Shown here one piece after another: positions 1-7,106 of a stretch of 64,000 nucleotides of DNA. Numbering within the stretch: the stretch's first letter is position 1; each line of letters begins with the position of its first letter. Origin of the DNA: Wenxinia saemankumensis (GTDB lineage Bacteria; Pseudomonadota; Alphaproteobacteria; Rhodobacterales; Rhodobacteraceae); contig NZ_FQYO01000005.1 in NCBI RefSeq assembly GCF_900141735.1, forward strand, positions 1 to 64,000. Direction: 5' to 3'. The translations under genes were made by a program, and so were the position numbers. The notes under the pieces are model-generated. The model was not told the DNA's origin. It ran no database searches and worked only from the letters and a program-made list of their open reading frames with translations.

Positions 1-24
1 ACCCTGCGATACTGCTTCCGTCAT
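1..24 (-). CDS. Start of a gene inside the insertion sequence (8 codons only)
   Basis: The minus strand shows GGAAGGAGG six bases before ATG at 24, followed by MTEAVSQG before the window edge. The good ribosome binding site and its place just inside the IS end suggest the first gene of the element, presumably a transposase. Eight residues cannot identify the family. Confidence 0.35.
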
Positions 25-95
25 GTGACCTCCTTCCGACAAAGGGGGTCAGTTCCTCATGTCGTCAGGGGGGTAGTTTTCCATGGCGCCCGACA
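1..95 (-). mobile_element. End of an insertion sequence, probably IS21-like
   Basis: Read on the minus strand the element would begin with TGTCGGGCGCCATGG at about 95 and contains two related motifs, GGAAAACTACCCCC and AGGAACTGACCCCC, spaced about 30 bases apart. Repeated 'aaactgaccc' motifs near a TGT terminus are what I remember of IS21-family ends. A strong ribosome binding site (GGAGG) then leads to an ATG at 24. The rest lies left of the window, so neither family nor target duplication can be confirmed. Confidence 0.45.
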
Positions 96-98
96 GGG

Positions 99-404
99 GT
101 CGGGAACGAGCACTCGGGCGATTACGGCATCGGTCCTGTCATCACAGGGCAGACCGGCGTTCTGGCAATTAGTTGGAGCGGCACTCGAGTGCGCGGCTTC
201 TGGAACGGTGTGCCTTATCTCGACGAAGCGCAATCAGGGGCACCGGCGCTCAATCTCGACATTGGCATCGCCACGCTTCTGAAGAACACCGGCGTCACGC
301 CAGGTGAATGGCGAGGGTCCATCTATCGCGTGGCCGCTCTGCAGGAAGCTCTTACCCTCGAGCAGGTGGCCGAAAAGTCGGCTTTATGGCTGGAGGCCGC
401 ATGA
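99..404 (+). pseudogene. 3' remnant of a gene cut by the insertion sequence
   Basis: The frame is open without a stop from the IS edge through the TAG-free stretch to TGA at 402-404, giving about 101 residues with a credible protein composition (motifs FWNGVPYLDEAQSG and ALTLEQVAEKSALWLEAA). The first in-frame start candidate, a GTG at 189, has no ribosome binding site, so most of the coding frame lies upstream of any plausible start. I infer that the insertion sequence removed the 5' part. The stop overlaps the ATG of the next gene (ATGA), which shows that this was a real gene in an operon with 401-775. The family is not recognised; a prophage or island gene is possible. Confidence 0.5.
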
Positions 405-775
405 CCGCCTACACGCTCACCGTCGCCGGGATCTGCCCTGTCGCCCACCGGGATGCCGCGAACCGCATGCTCGCCGGCATGCAGCACGGCCCCGCCAACT
501 TCTCGGTCGAGGCGGGCCCGGATCCCGACGGCCCCGCCACGCACCTCGTCCTGGCCGCGCCTGCCATGCTCTCCTTCGCCGAGGACCTCGCCTACATCGA
601 GGCGGGGATCGACGGGATCGAGGGGGAGGAGCAGGCGTCGATCGCCGAGGTGCTGGCGCAGGTCAAATTCGCCTTCGCCCCGCGCGCGGGGCATGCCGAC
701 ACAGGGCAGGAGCTGCTCGCGGGGCTGATGGGGGAGGCGGGGCTGGTGCAGATTGCTCCGAGCGATGCCCCCTGA
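401..775 (+). CDS. Hypothetical protein, accessory-region type
   Basis: A 124-residue protein beginning MTAYTLTVAGICPV with its ATG overlapping the stop of the truncated gene upstream (ATGA). It has no signal peptide or membrane segment, is acidic in the second half, and contains an Ala-rich stretch after residue 14 (AHRDAANRMLAGMQHG). It resembles in style the small unknown proteins of Rhodobacterales prophages and islands, but I do not recognise a domain. The next gene starts inside its 3' end, so the three genes 99-1196 appear to form one translationally coupled unit. Confidence 0.55.
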   Translation: MTAYTLTVAGICPVAHRDAANRMLAGMQHGPANFSVEAGPDPDGPATHLVLAAPAMLSFAEDLAYIEAGIDGIEGEEQASIAEVLAQVKFAFAPRAGHADTGQELLAGLMGEAGLVQIAPSDAP

Positions 776-1196
776 CCGCCACGGCGCGCCCGGCGCCTCG
801 ATGATCGCCGCCCTCCTGCTGACCATCATCGGCCTGCTGGGTGGCATCCTGTGGGCGCTGTGGCCGTCCGCCTATGTGATCGATTACGACCGGGGCGGGC
901 GCATCGGAGCACGGGCTGCGCTGATCCGGGCGGAGGTGGAGCCGGCGGAGATCCAGGGCCGCTGCATGAGCGCCTGCACGATGCACCTGGCTACCGGCTG
1001 TGTGCATTCCGGCGCCCGGCTGATCTTCCACTTGCCGACCCCGGACACGCAGCACTGGCGGGAGGTGTTGGCCGGGCACTACCCGCCAGCGATTGCAGCG
1101 TGGTTCCTGTCGCTGCCTCTAGGTATGGTGCCGATGGAGATGACGGGGGCCGAGGTGATCAGGCTCGGGGCGCGGGAGTGTCCTCTGTCGCCCTGA
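765..1196 (+). CDS. Membrane-anchored protein with a SACT motif (ClpP/crotonase-like fragment)
   Basis: A 143-residue protein whose ATG lies inside the 3' end of the previous gene; a second candidate start is ATG 801. One N-terminal membrane segment (about residues 13-30, IAALLLTIIGLLGGILWAL) is followed by an extracytoplasmic part with GRCMSACTMHLATGC and, 4 residues on, SGARLIFHLP. Cys-x-SACT followed by a P/S-x-A-x-x-x-FH motif is typical of the short periplasmic ClpP/crotonase-fold proteins (COG3904-like), where the Ser is the presumed nucleophile. The assignment rests on these two motifs only. Confidence 0.5.
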   Translation: MPPDRHGAPGASMIAALLLTIIGLLGGILWALWPSAYVIDYDRGGRIGARAALIRAEVEPAEIQGRCMSACTMHLATGCVHSGARLIFHLPTPDTQHWREVLAGHYPPAIAAWFLSLPLGMVPMEMTGAEVIRLGARECPLSP

Positions 1197-1325
1197 GCGC
1201 GACGAGGCGCTGAAGCCAGCAGCTTCGCGCCGTCGAATCTCCTGCACCCCGATGATCACATGTATCGCTGGCGATACAGCCAGAGGTTGCGTATCCTCTT
1301 CCGGTGGAAGTCGGAGCTGTTGAAC

Positions 1326-1499
1326 ATGGAAAGCCGTGATCCCGAGACCTGGCGGCCGTCCCCCGTGGTCTGGATCTGGGCCCTCATGTGCTGGTCCGGG
1401 ATCGCGGCGCTCGTCTGGGGGTGGGTGGCGGATGACGAGCAGCTGAGCCTGATGGATTGCGAGAGTCGCCAAGCCGGCGGCCCGGCCGAGACCGGCTGA
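1326..1499 (+). CDS. Small single-span membrane protein, hypothetical
   Basis: A 57-residue protein starting MESRDPETWRPSP, with one hydrophobic segment (VVWIWALMCWSGIAALVWGW, about residues 14-33) and a short polar tail. An earlier in-frame ATG at 1260 would add 22 basic residues. I chose 1326 because the segment then sits near the N-terminus. No homology can be claimed. It could be chance, but the hydrophobic helix and tryptophan content are not typical of a shadow frame. Confidence 0.35.
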   Translation: MESRDPETWRPSPVVWIWALMCWSGIAALVWGWVADDEQLSLMDCESRQAGGPAETG

Positions 1500-1701
1500 T
1501 CGCGCTAGGTCGGGTCCCCCCGCCGCCCCGGCCACTTCGTGAACCCGTCGGCCGCGGTGCCGCGCTCCGGCTCGCCGGGCTCCTTCTCGCCGGGTCGGGG
1601 CGCTAACTCCCACCTTACCTAGCGCCAAGCCACCTGACCGCCTTTCCGGCGCCACTTTCGTCCGCGTCTGCTTGAGGGCAATGGAAGTGGAGGGTGCCAG
1701 A

Positions 1702-2796
1702 ATGGAAGTCTTCATCAGCTTCATGAACGGCTTGGGGATCATGGCCCTGGCTACCGGATCATACGCTTTGGTCCAGCGCCGACGCTGGCCACGATACATC
1801 CGTCACCTGCTCCTCGGCCTCGTGTTCGGGATCGGAGCGGCCTTCGTGATGTTCAACACGGTGGAGGTCGCGCCCGGCGTGATCGTCGACAGCCGCAACC
1901 TCTTCGTCGCCTTCTCGGGGGCCTTTCTCGGGCCGATCGGCGCCGCGGCTTCGCTCCTCGTCGCCTGTGGAACGCGGCTGATGATCGGCGGTAGCGGGGC
2001 GATGATCGGCGTCGGGTCGATGGTGATCGCTGCCTTCATCGGGCTTCTCTGGAACCCGAGCAGCCTGAAGGCTGTCGCGCTCAAGTGGTGGCGGTTCCCT
2101 GTCATGGGGCTCAGCATATCGCTCGCCCTCGTCGTGGTGTTCCTGCTGCCCGCGGCCCAGCGAAACGCCGCGCTGGAACTGGCGGTCCCGGCTCAGGTCC
2201 TCTTCAACGTTATCGGGGCCCTGATCTTCGGAGCCATGATCGAGCGTGAACGGTCGCTGACCAGGGAGCAGCGCGACCTCCTCCGCGAAGTGCTCACGGA
2301 TCCTCTGACCGGCGCGCTGAACCGTCGGGGCCTGGTCACGCGGTACCGTGAGGCCGCCGCGCTGAACGACGACCGGGGAGCCGCGATCCTCGTTCTCGAT
2401 CTCGATCACTTCAAGGCGGTGAATGACCGTCACGGCCATGATGTCGGAGACAAGATCCTGAAGGCGGTCGTCGAGCAGACACGGCTCGCCCTGAGGTCGA
2501 AGGACTCCGTCGCGCGCTTGGGCGGGGAGGAGTTCGCCGTGCTTCTGCCAGGTGCAACCCGGATCGACGCGCTCCGGGTTGCCGAACGCGTCCGTATGCG
2601 CATCGGCGAGATCGTCCTGGTCGACTGCCCCGAGCTGGTCGTCACGGCAAGCGTTGGGGTGGTCACCTTCGGGCAGGTGTTCCCGGAGCTCGAGCCGGCG
2701 ATCGCCATCGCTGACAGTGCCCTGTATACGGCGAAGGATCGGGGGAGGAACCGGGTCGAGTTCGCGGACTTCCCGTTCTTGGCCGACGGGATCTAG
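1702..2796 (+). CDS. Membrane-bound diguanylate cyclase (GGEEF)
   Basis: Predicted to make cyclic di-GMP from two GTP. The N-terminal 170 residues hold about six membrane segments arranged like the 5TM-5TMR_LYT sensor (motif VAFSGAFLGPIGAAAS). The C-terminal GGDEF domain has the conserved LTDPLTGALNRRG start, DLDHFKAVNDRHGHDVGD and the active-site GGEEF. An RxxD inhibitory site (RSKD) sits five residues before GGEEF, so product inhibition is expected. The start was set at 1702 because GGAGGG lies seven bases upstream; a TTG at 1672 and ATG at 1681 are alternatives. It converges with the receiver-like gene at 2823. Confidence 0.9.
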   Translation: MEVFISFMNGLGIMALATGSYALVQRRRWPRYIRHLLLGLVFGIGAAFVMFNTVEVAPGVIVDSRNLFVAFSGAFLGPIGAAASLLVACGTRLMIGGSGAMIGVGSMVIAAFIGLLWNPSSLKAVALKWWRFPVMGLSISLALVVVFLLPAAQRNAALELAVPAQVLFNVIGALIFGAMIERERSLTREQRDLLREVLTDPLTGALNRRGLVTRYREAAALNDDRGAAILVLDLDHFKAVNDRHGHDVGDKILKAVVEQTRLALRSKDSVARLGGEEFAVLLPGATRIDALRVAERVRMRIGEIVLVDCPELVVTASVGVVTFGQVFPELEPAIAIADSALYTAKDRGRNRVEFADFPFLADGI

Positions 2797-2822
2797 TGCT
2801 GCCCGAGCTGGCAGGAGACGGC

Positions 2823-3179
2823 CTACCGGCTCAGCAGCTTTCGGACTGCCGAGATGATAACCTCGTGGCTTGACGGTTTCGACAGGATCACGGGCGAGAG
2901 TCTTCTGATCCACTCGCCGCTGAGGTCCGCTGCTCCCGTATACAGCAGGAAGGGCACCCCGAGTTCTGAGCACCGGATGGCCGCAGCCTCCGACGTCCCT
3001 CCATCCGGCATGAGCAGGTTCAGAATGGCCACGTCTGGCGCGTGTTCCGCGAGGATCGTGATCGCCGTGCCTACGTTCCCTGCCGGAACGCTCTGCCAGC
3101 CGGCATCTTCGATCATGAGCGACAGGTCGAGCAACAATAGCAGCTCGTCTTCCAGTATGAGGACGCGCGTCTGATCCAT
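2823..3179 (-). CDS. Single-domain response-regulator-like protein lacking the phospho-Asp
   Basis: A 118-residue CheY-like receiver with no output domain. The acidic pocket (LILEDE), the Thr of the switch (LLYTG) and the Lys (LSKP) are present. The strand-3 motif reads DVAILNLLMPDGG where the family has AILD at the phosphorylation site; the codon is AAC (3018-3020). It should therefore not be phosphorylated in the normal way and may act as a constitutive or phosphorylation-independent partner. An upstream ATG at 3206 is possible, but MDQTRVLILEDE is the usual receiver N-terminus. It lies tail to tail with the diguanylate cyclase. Confidence 0.8.
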   Translation of the reverse strand: MDQTRVLILEDELLLLLDLSLMIEDAGWQSVPAGNVGTAITILAEHAPDVAILNLLMPDGGTSEAAAIRCSELGVPFLLYTGAADLSGEWIRRLSPVILSKPSSHEVIISAVRKLLSR

Positions 3180-3338
3180 CGTCGCCCTCGGAATGCCGCG
3201 CGGCACCGACCTCGCGCCACCGCGACGTCTACGCGCGCCGTCGGCGAGTAGTTTCCGGGAATTCAGGCATTCGCAAATTTCGGGGCGCCCGCAGTGCGAC
3301 CCTAGATCGAGGCGACGAACGATCGTGATGCTGTGTCG

Positions 3339-3542
3339 CTAACTGAGCCGCAGGGCGCTCGCCAGCCGCCACGCGAGGAACTGGTCCCGCGCGCGGTCGA
3401 TCACCGGCCCGGTCAGCTCGGTGTCCAGGTCTCCACTCTCGATCTCGCGCAAATCGTCGACCGTGATCCCGAGTGCCCGCGCGGCGTCGATCTCCGACCA
3501 CCCCGCAAGCCGACATCCGGCGCGGAACTGCCAGCGTTTCAT
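3339..3542 (-). CDS. Small HTH-like protein, hypothetical
   Basis: A 67-residue protein starting MKRWQFRAGCRLAGWSEIDAARALG. The part SEIDAARALGITVDDLREIESGD has the spacing of a Cro/XRE-like helix-turn-helix, but the protein is too short for a full lambda-repressor fold. A ribosome binding site (GGAGAGTGGAG) precedes the ATG. A perfect TTAA-N7-TTAA box lies 40 bases upstream of the start, so CtrA control is possible. The DNA-binding function is inferred from helix pattern only. Confidence 0.55.
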   Translation of the reverse strand: MKRWQFRAGCRLAGWSEIDAARALGITVDDLREIESGDLDTELTGPVIDRARDQFLAWRLASALRLS

Positions 3543-3581
3543 GCTCCACTCTCCCGTGGGGGAGCGTTGCCTGTGAAGGGG

Positions 3582-3596
3582 TTAACGACTGGTTAA
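3582..3596. promoter_or_regulatory. CtrA-type box TTAA-N7-TTAA
   Basis: TTAACGACTGGTTAA matches the full CtrA consensus of alphaproteobacteria (two TTAA half-sites seven bases apart). It lies 40-54 bases upstream of the small HTH-like gene on the minus strand. Part of the second half-site is the TAA stop of the gene upstream, so chance conservation is possible. Confidence 0.4.
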
Positions 3597-3967
3597 CGAG
3601 CCGTGGACCGGTCGTCGAAGCCTGGATGCCGGTGATCGTTCTCGACGGTGTGGGGCGGGGGACTGACGCGCCAGCGCCGCTCGTCCAGCCGCGCAATGGC
3701 CCTCCGCTCCTCCGGCGTCGCGTGGGCACAGACCCGAACGTGGTTCCAGGCAGCAGTCAGCAGGGACCCAGGCGGATGGCTCTGAACCTCAAGGCTGCTC
3801 CAGTGTCGCCCGCAGTGCGGGCATCCCATCAGCCGGTCCTCGAACGTCCTCAGGGGGCCGTCGGCCTCGAGGATCTCGGCTCGAGCTTCCGCTCGATCTC
3901 TCAAGACTGCGTCGCTCGGCATTTCAGGACCTGCTTCGGGAGGCGTCATCGCGTGGGTGCCGCCCAT
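3593..3967 (-). CDS. Cys/His-motif hypothetical protein, copy 1 of a tandem pair
   Basis: A 124-residue protein with GCPHCGRHWSSLEV near residue 48 and, after about 30 residues, VCAHATPEERRAIARLDERRW followed by ENDHRHPGFDD. The CPHC plus later C and H residues could bind zinc. The block CAxATPEERRAIARLDE and the NDHxHxGF tail recur in the neighbour at 4104, so the two are paralogues. A second start (ATG 3949, MTPPEAG) is equally plausible; neither has a strong ribosome binding site. I do not recognise the family. Confidence 0.6.
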   Translation of the reverse strand: MGGTHAMTPPEAGPEMPSDAVLRDRAEARAEILEADGPLRTFEDRLMGCPHCGRHWSSLEVQSHPPGSLLTAAWNHVRVCAHATPEERRAIARLDERRWRVSPPPHTVENDHRHPGFDDRSTAR

Positions 3968-4103
3968 CCGATCTAGAATCGCATGGCCTCGAGATCACCC
4001 ACGATCCGGGAAACGCTCCGTTCTGAGCCCAACCGGGGAACTGCCAGCCAGACCGGTGGCCGTGGCCCATGGAGCCGCCGCGCGCCGGCCTTACGAGCAG
4101 GTG

Positions 4104-4451
4104 TCAGGTCGTCGCGGAACGGCCGCGCGCCGGTCGTGGCCAGACCGGTTCGCCTCCGAAGCCGGAATGGCTGTGGTCGTTGTCCACGATGAAGCCCGGC
4201 CGGCTCGTCCGCCATTCGTCCTCGTCGAGGCGGGCGATCGCGCGGCGCTCCTCCGGGGTGGCCCTGGCGCAGGTCGCCTCGTGGCTCTCCGCCGTGATGA
4301 TCATCGGCCCGATCTGCCCCTGCTGCTCGTCCCGGGCGTACCAGAAGCGGCCGTAATGCGGGCACCCGACCAGCTGACCCTCACGCGCCAGCCGAAGTCT
4401 CAGGCTCGGGATGCCCGGCAGCCGCTTCAGCGCGCTCTCCCGCAGGATCAT
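4104..4451 (-). CDS. Cys/His-motif hypothetical protein, copy 2 of a tandem pair
   Basis: About 115 residues from ATG 4451 (MILRESALKRLPG); a TTG at 4469 would add six. It shares with the gene at 3593 the blocks GCPHxGRxW, CARATPEERRAIARLDEDEW and VDNDHSHSGFGG. Here CPHC has become CPHY, so one of the four presumed metal ligands is lost. The RAIARLDE-W and NDH-H-GF parts are better conserved than the CPHC, which suggests they carry the function. Unknown family; the pair probably arose by tandem duplication. Confidence 0.6.
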   Translation of the reverse strand: MILRESALKRLPGIPSLRLRLAREGQLVGCPHYGRFWYARDEQQGQIGPMIITAESHEATCARATPEERRAIARLDEDEWRTSRPGFIVDNDHSHSGFGGEPVWPRPARGRSATT

Positions 4452-4644
4452 GTCGTATTGCACGGCCAACCCACCCGATCACTGACGGCGCGGGTGACCT
4501 ATAGGCACCCTCACCGCGGTCCGGCAAGGAGTATGGCGGAATCGTGGCAGCTCGGAGGCGGAAACAATCCGTTGCTGCTTAGTTTTCGACACAGGCGGGC
4601 GCGGGCTGCGACACCGATGTTTCGCAGGGCAGCGAGTGATCCGC

Positions 4645-4896
4645 TCAGACGGCGAGCTCGAAGTCCGGAAAGGCCGCGACGAAGTGCGCGGCGTCCTCGA
4701 GGCTGACGAAGTGGAGCGCTATCGCGTCGCCGCGCAGCATTCGCGCGGAGCCATGGCCATGCCGGTCCGGCAGCTCGCGGCGCAGCCACTGGATCGCCTC
4801 GACAAGGCGCTGGCCGAGACCGGTCGGCGGGACGCGGATCTTCACGCGCACGGGGAAGTTGAGGTCGAGGTCGGGGCGGGAGCTGCGGCGGGGCAT
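4645..4896 (-). CDS. Hypothetical protein of 83 residues
   Basis: A short alpha/beta protein: VKIRVPPTGLGQRLVEAIQWL, a His/Gly-rich turn (DRHGHGSARM), then ALHFVSLEDAAHFVAAFPDF. The alternation of strand, helix, strand, helix looks like a genuine folded domain (ferredoxin-like arrangement possible). No motif is known to me. It lies upstream of the Cys/His pair in the same direction, separated by 193 bases without a visible gene. Confidence 0.55.
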   Translation of the reverse strand: MPRRSSRPDLDLNFPVRVKIRVPPTGLGQRLVEAIQWLRRELPDRHGHGSARMLRGDAIALHFVSLEDAAHFVAAFPDFELAV

Positions 4897-4960
4897 GGGG
4901 CGATGTCGCAGCGAAGCCGTATCCTGTCGAGGGGCACTTTGATGCAGGCGCGGGGGGTCG

Positions 4961-5415
4961 TTAGGTCAGCCCCCTGGCTTCCCCGCTCCATCGCTGGCGC
5001 GCCAGCGCGCCGGTGAAGGTGCCGATGAGATCGGCGACGGCCGGGTCGTTGGTCCGCGGCGCGTCGTGGTCTCGGAACCCCTTCATCGTACGGAGGATGC
5101 TCAGCCGTTCCTGCCGGATCTCGTCCCGGGTGATGTAGGCCATCGAGAAATCCGGGACCGAGCGCTCCTCGATCTCCTCCATCAGGATGGGGGCGGGGCG
5201 CCGTGCCGGGCGTCGAGGTAGATGCGGCCGAAGCATTTCTCGACATCCGACCTCCGTCCCTCCAGCAGCTGGAAGAACATCCCGTTCCGATAGCAGAGGA
5301 AGCCGGTGATTTCGTCGCGGAGGTTATTCCTCCGTGACACCAGCAGAAGCTCCCTCCCCGCATCCGGGGACAGCGGCCGGACTGCGGAGCTGACATAGGC
5401 GAGCCGGTACAGCAT
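4961..5415 (-). pseudogene. BLUF-domain blue-light photoreceptor gene with a frameshift
   Basis: The first 71 residues from ATG 5415 (ribosome binding site GAGG) follow the FAD-binding BLUF pattern: LYRLAYVSSA with the key Tyr, RRNNLRDEITGFL with the flavin Asn, FFQLLEGR with the key Gln, and RIYLDARH. The frame then stops at 5182. The neighbouring frame continues exactly with PILMEEIEERS and PDFSMAY, the end of the BLUF fold. One missing base in the C-run at 5189-5193 (G-run on the plus strand) would restore a protein of about 151 residues. The semi-conserved Trp before SMA is Phe here. Either a true pseudogene, a phase-variable gene or a sequencing error. Confidence 0.75.
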
Positions 5416-5795
5416 CAATAAACCTCGGCAGGTCGACCTTGGCCAAGCTGCCCACAGGAACAAGGCCCCGAACTCAGCAGGCGAGCGGGTAGATTTCAAT
5501 GGCGTAGTTCGGCGCGCCACCAAGGCGGCCGATGGCGATGGCGCTGGGGCAACAGCTGTCGCTCAGTTCGCGGCAGGGAGGGGCGGACGCAACGGCCGGA
5601 CCGCCGGCGATCGATCTGCCCGTACGGGCTATTGTCGATAAAGATCTAGGCCTCGACTTCGATCGAGTTGCCGGGTTCTCAGTTCACGGCGGGGCAGGTT
5701 GGGGCTGGCATGGGCGGAGTCGAGAGCCGGGGTGTAGAGAAAAGATTCCAGACATACAGGTCAAGGATTGGGGATCAGTTAGTGGCAATTGAGCC
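5416..5795. other. Intergenic stretch, no gene seen
   Basis: 380 bases between the BLUF gene and the HEPN gene. An 86-codon open frame at 5532-5792 has no ribosome binding site and an unconvincing composition. Base composition shifts here from the local GC-rich DNA towards the AT-rich gene that follows, so this may be the junction of two different acquisitions. Confidence 0.4.
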
Positions 5796-6524
5796 TTAAG
5801 GTTTCGGCCAGTCGAAAATTACGCGATCTTTCCTAATCTTCTCGATCCAGTCGTCAAATTCGATACTATTTTGGGATTGTAGTCTGGTCCCTATTATTGT
5901 CGGTATAGATAGAGTGCTGATATCAACATTCTTCATCATTGCGCGGCCCGAGAATTCATGACGAAGAAACTCATCTACTTTGCTGCCGTAAGTCGCAACG
6001 AGCGTTCGGAAGTTTTCCTCAATCTCATGCGCGGCTGCTTCGCCGTAGCTCTTAGTCTCAGCTAAGGTCGGAATATATCCCTGATGAACGACCTTATTTC
6101 TTAATTCGGTCTGCTTTGGCGTGATAGTTTTTGGCGCACCCTTTATGGTCACCAGCCAGACGGCGTGAAAGCCCCCATATTGACGTTCGGACCATCTAAC
6201 GAAATTTCTCTTCCATGACTCATCGACAAAAGAATGATCAACATCAGCTAAATGAAGGATAAAGCGAAAACAGGTTTCTCGAAATCTTTCTAGGCTGGAC
6301 GCAAACGCAGTCACGCCTTCTCGAAGATAACCGTCTGCGATTGCGTTCATCCCCAACTCAAAAAGTAGCTCGTACTTCGGTTGCCAAATTATTGTATTGG
6401 TTTGGTGACCATTTTGGCATACGATGGTGTAATAGCCCTCATCGTTAAGATTGAGAATCGAAAGCGACATGTCCGGCCACCCATTCTCGTGAAAACATAC
6501 CGCGCAGGGCAGCAATACCTTCAA
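5796..6524 (-). CDS. Zinc-ribbon plus HEPN-like protein, possible toxin or defence RNase
   Basis: 242 residues from a TTG start at 6524 with GGAG seven bases upstream. The N-terminus has a zinc-ribbon-like set, C7-x2-C10 and C36-x3-H40. A helical part (EGVTAFASSLERFRETCFRFIL, shown here in pieces: residues 70-90) is followed by LRNKVVHQGY with R142-N143-x3-H147, the RNxxxH signature of HEPN ribonucleases. HEPN proteins act in toxin-antitoxin, abortive infection and CRISPR systems by cutting RNA. The gene is strikingly AT-rich (roughly 45 percent GC by partial count) against about 70 percent around it, so it was acquired recently. No antitoxin-like partner is seen beside it. Confidence 0.65.
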   Translation of the reverse strand: MKVLLPCAVCFHENGWPDMSLSILNLNDEGYYTIVCQNGHQTNTIIWQPKYELLFELGMNAIADGYLREGVTAFASSLERFRETCFRFILHLADVDHSFVDESWKRNFVRWSERQYGGFHAVWLVTIKGAPKTITPKQTELRNKVVHQGYIPTLAETKSYGEAAAHEIEENFRTLVATYGSKVDEFLRHEFSGRAMMKNVDISTLSIPTIIGTRLQSQNSIEFDDWIEKIRKDRVIFDWPKP

Positions 6525-7106
6525 AGCTATACTCCATTCCGCGGAAGTCTTCTGTTCGCGGCAATCTCAGTTCGGCCACTCACCTCAAATGACTTTAGGC
6601 TGTGTCGAACGAGTTGTCACTATTGCCGGTTCCTTCTCCCGGCCCCTGCCCGTCACGTTGACGAGCTGGCGCCCCGCGCGATTGCGCGCTCAAACCGGGC
6701 AAGAAAGTAACCTACGATCCCCATCTCGGCGGTCTGCGGCGACTGAGCTGCCGCCGCCGCCACATAGATTGCCTACGTTGGTTCGTTCCGCCCTGACCTC
6801 CGCCCAGCTCGCGAAGATCACCCCCGCCTTGGCCTTCGCCGAGGTCCTCCCCTGGCTCTGCCCCGCCGCAGCTCCCGCGCCGAGCTCGATGAGCTCATCC
6901 TGCAAAGCCGGCCGCTCGCTATGGACTGGCCGGCACCGGCCGGGCCGATCGAGGCGCTCGCCTCGGCCGCACTGCGAGACATCGTGCGGGAGCTGCGGGT
7001 TTCGTCGCGGCTGCCTCTGAGCGACGTTTCCCGCTTTCACCATTTGTTCCCGTTTCGTCTTGGGAAACTATCCTGGGATCTGCGTTGACTACGCTCGATG
7101 GTCGCG
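6525..7106. other. Gene-poor end of the island, up to the tRNA scar
   Basis: 582 bases with no convincing gene. An open frame on the plus strand at about 6876-7086 reads plausibly (RAELDELILQSRPLAMDWP) but has no start or ribosome binding site and may be a decayed fragment. No integrase is visible here, so it should be at the other end of the element if present. Confidence 0.4.

Noticed and set aside
5532-5792. 86-codon open frame between the BLUF and HEPN genes
   Set aside because: No ribosome binding site and a composition unlike either neighbour.
6690-7043. Minus-strand 117-codon frame
   Set aside because: Gly/Arg/Ser-rich end (GGGGSSVAADRRDGDRR) and no ribosome binding site; not credible as a protein.
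6876-7086. Plus-strand reading RAELDELILQSRPL... as the end of a gene next to the tRNA scar
   Set aside because: No start codon or ribosome binding site, and the upstream part in frame looks random. It may be a decayed remnant but cannot be supported as a gene.
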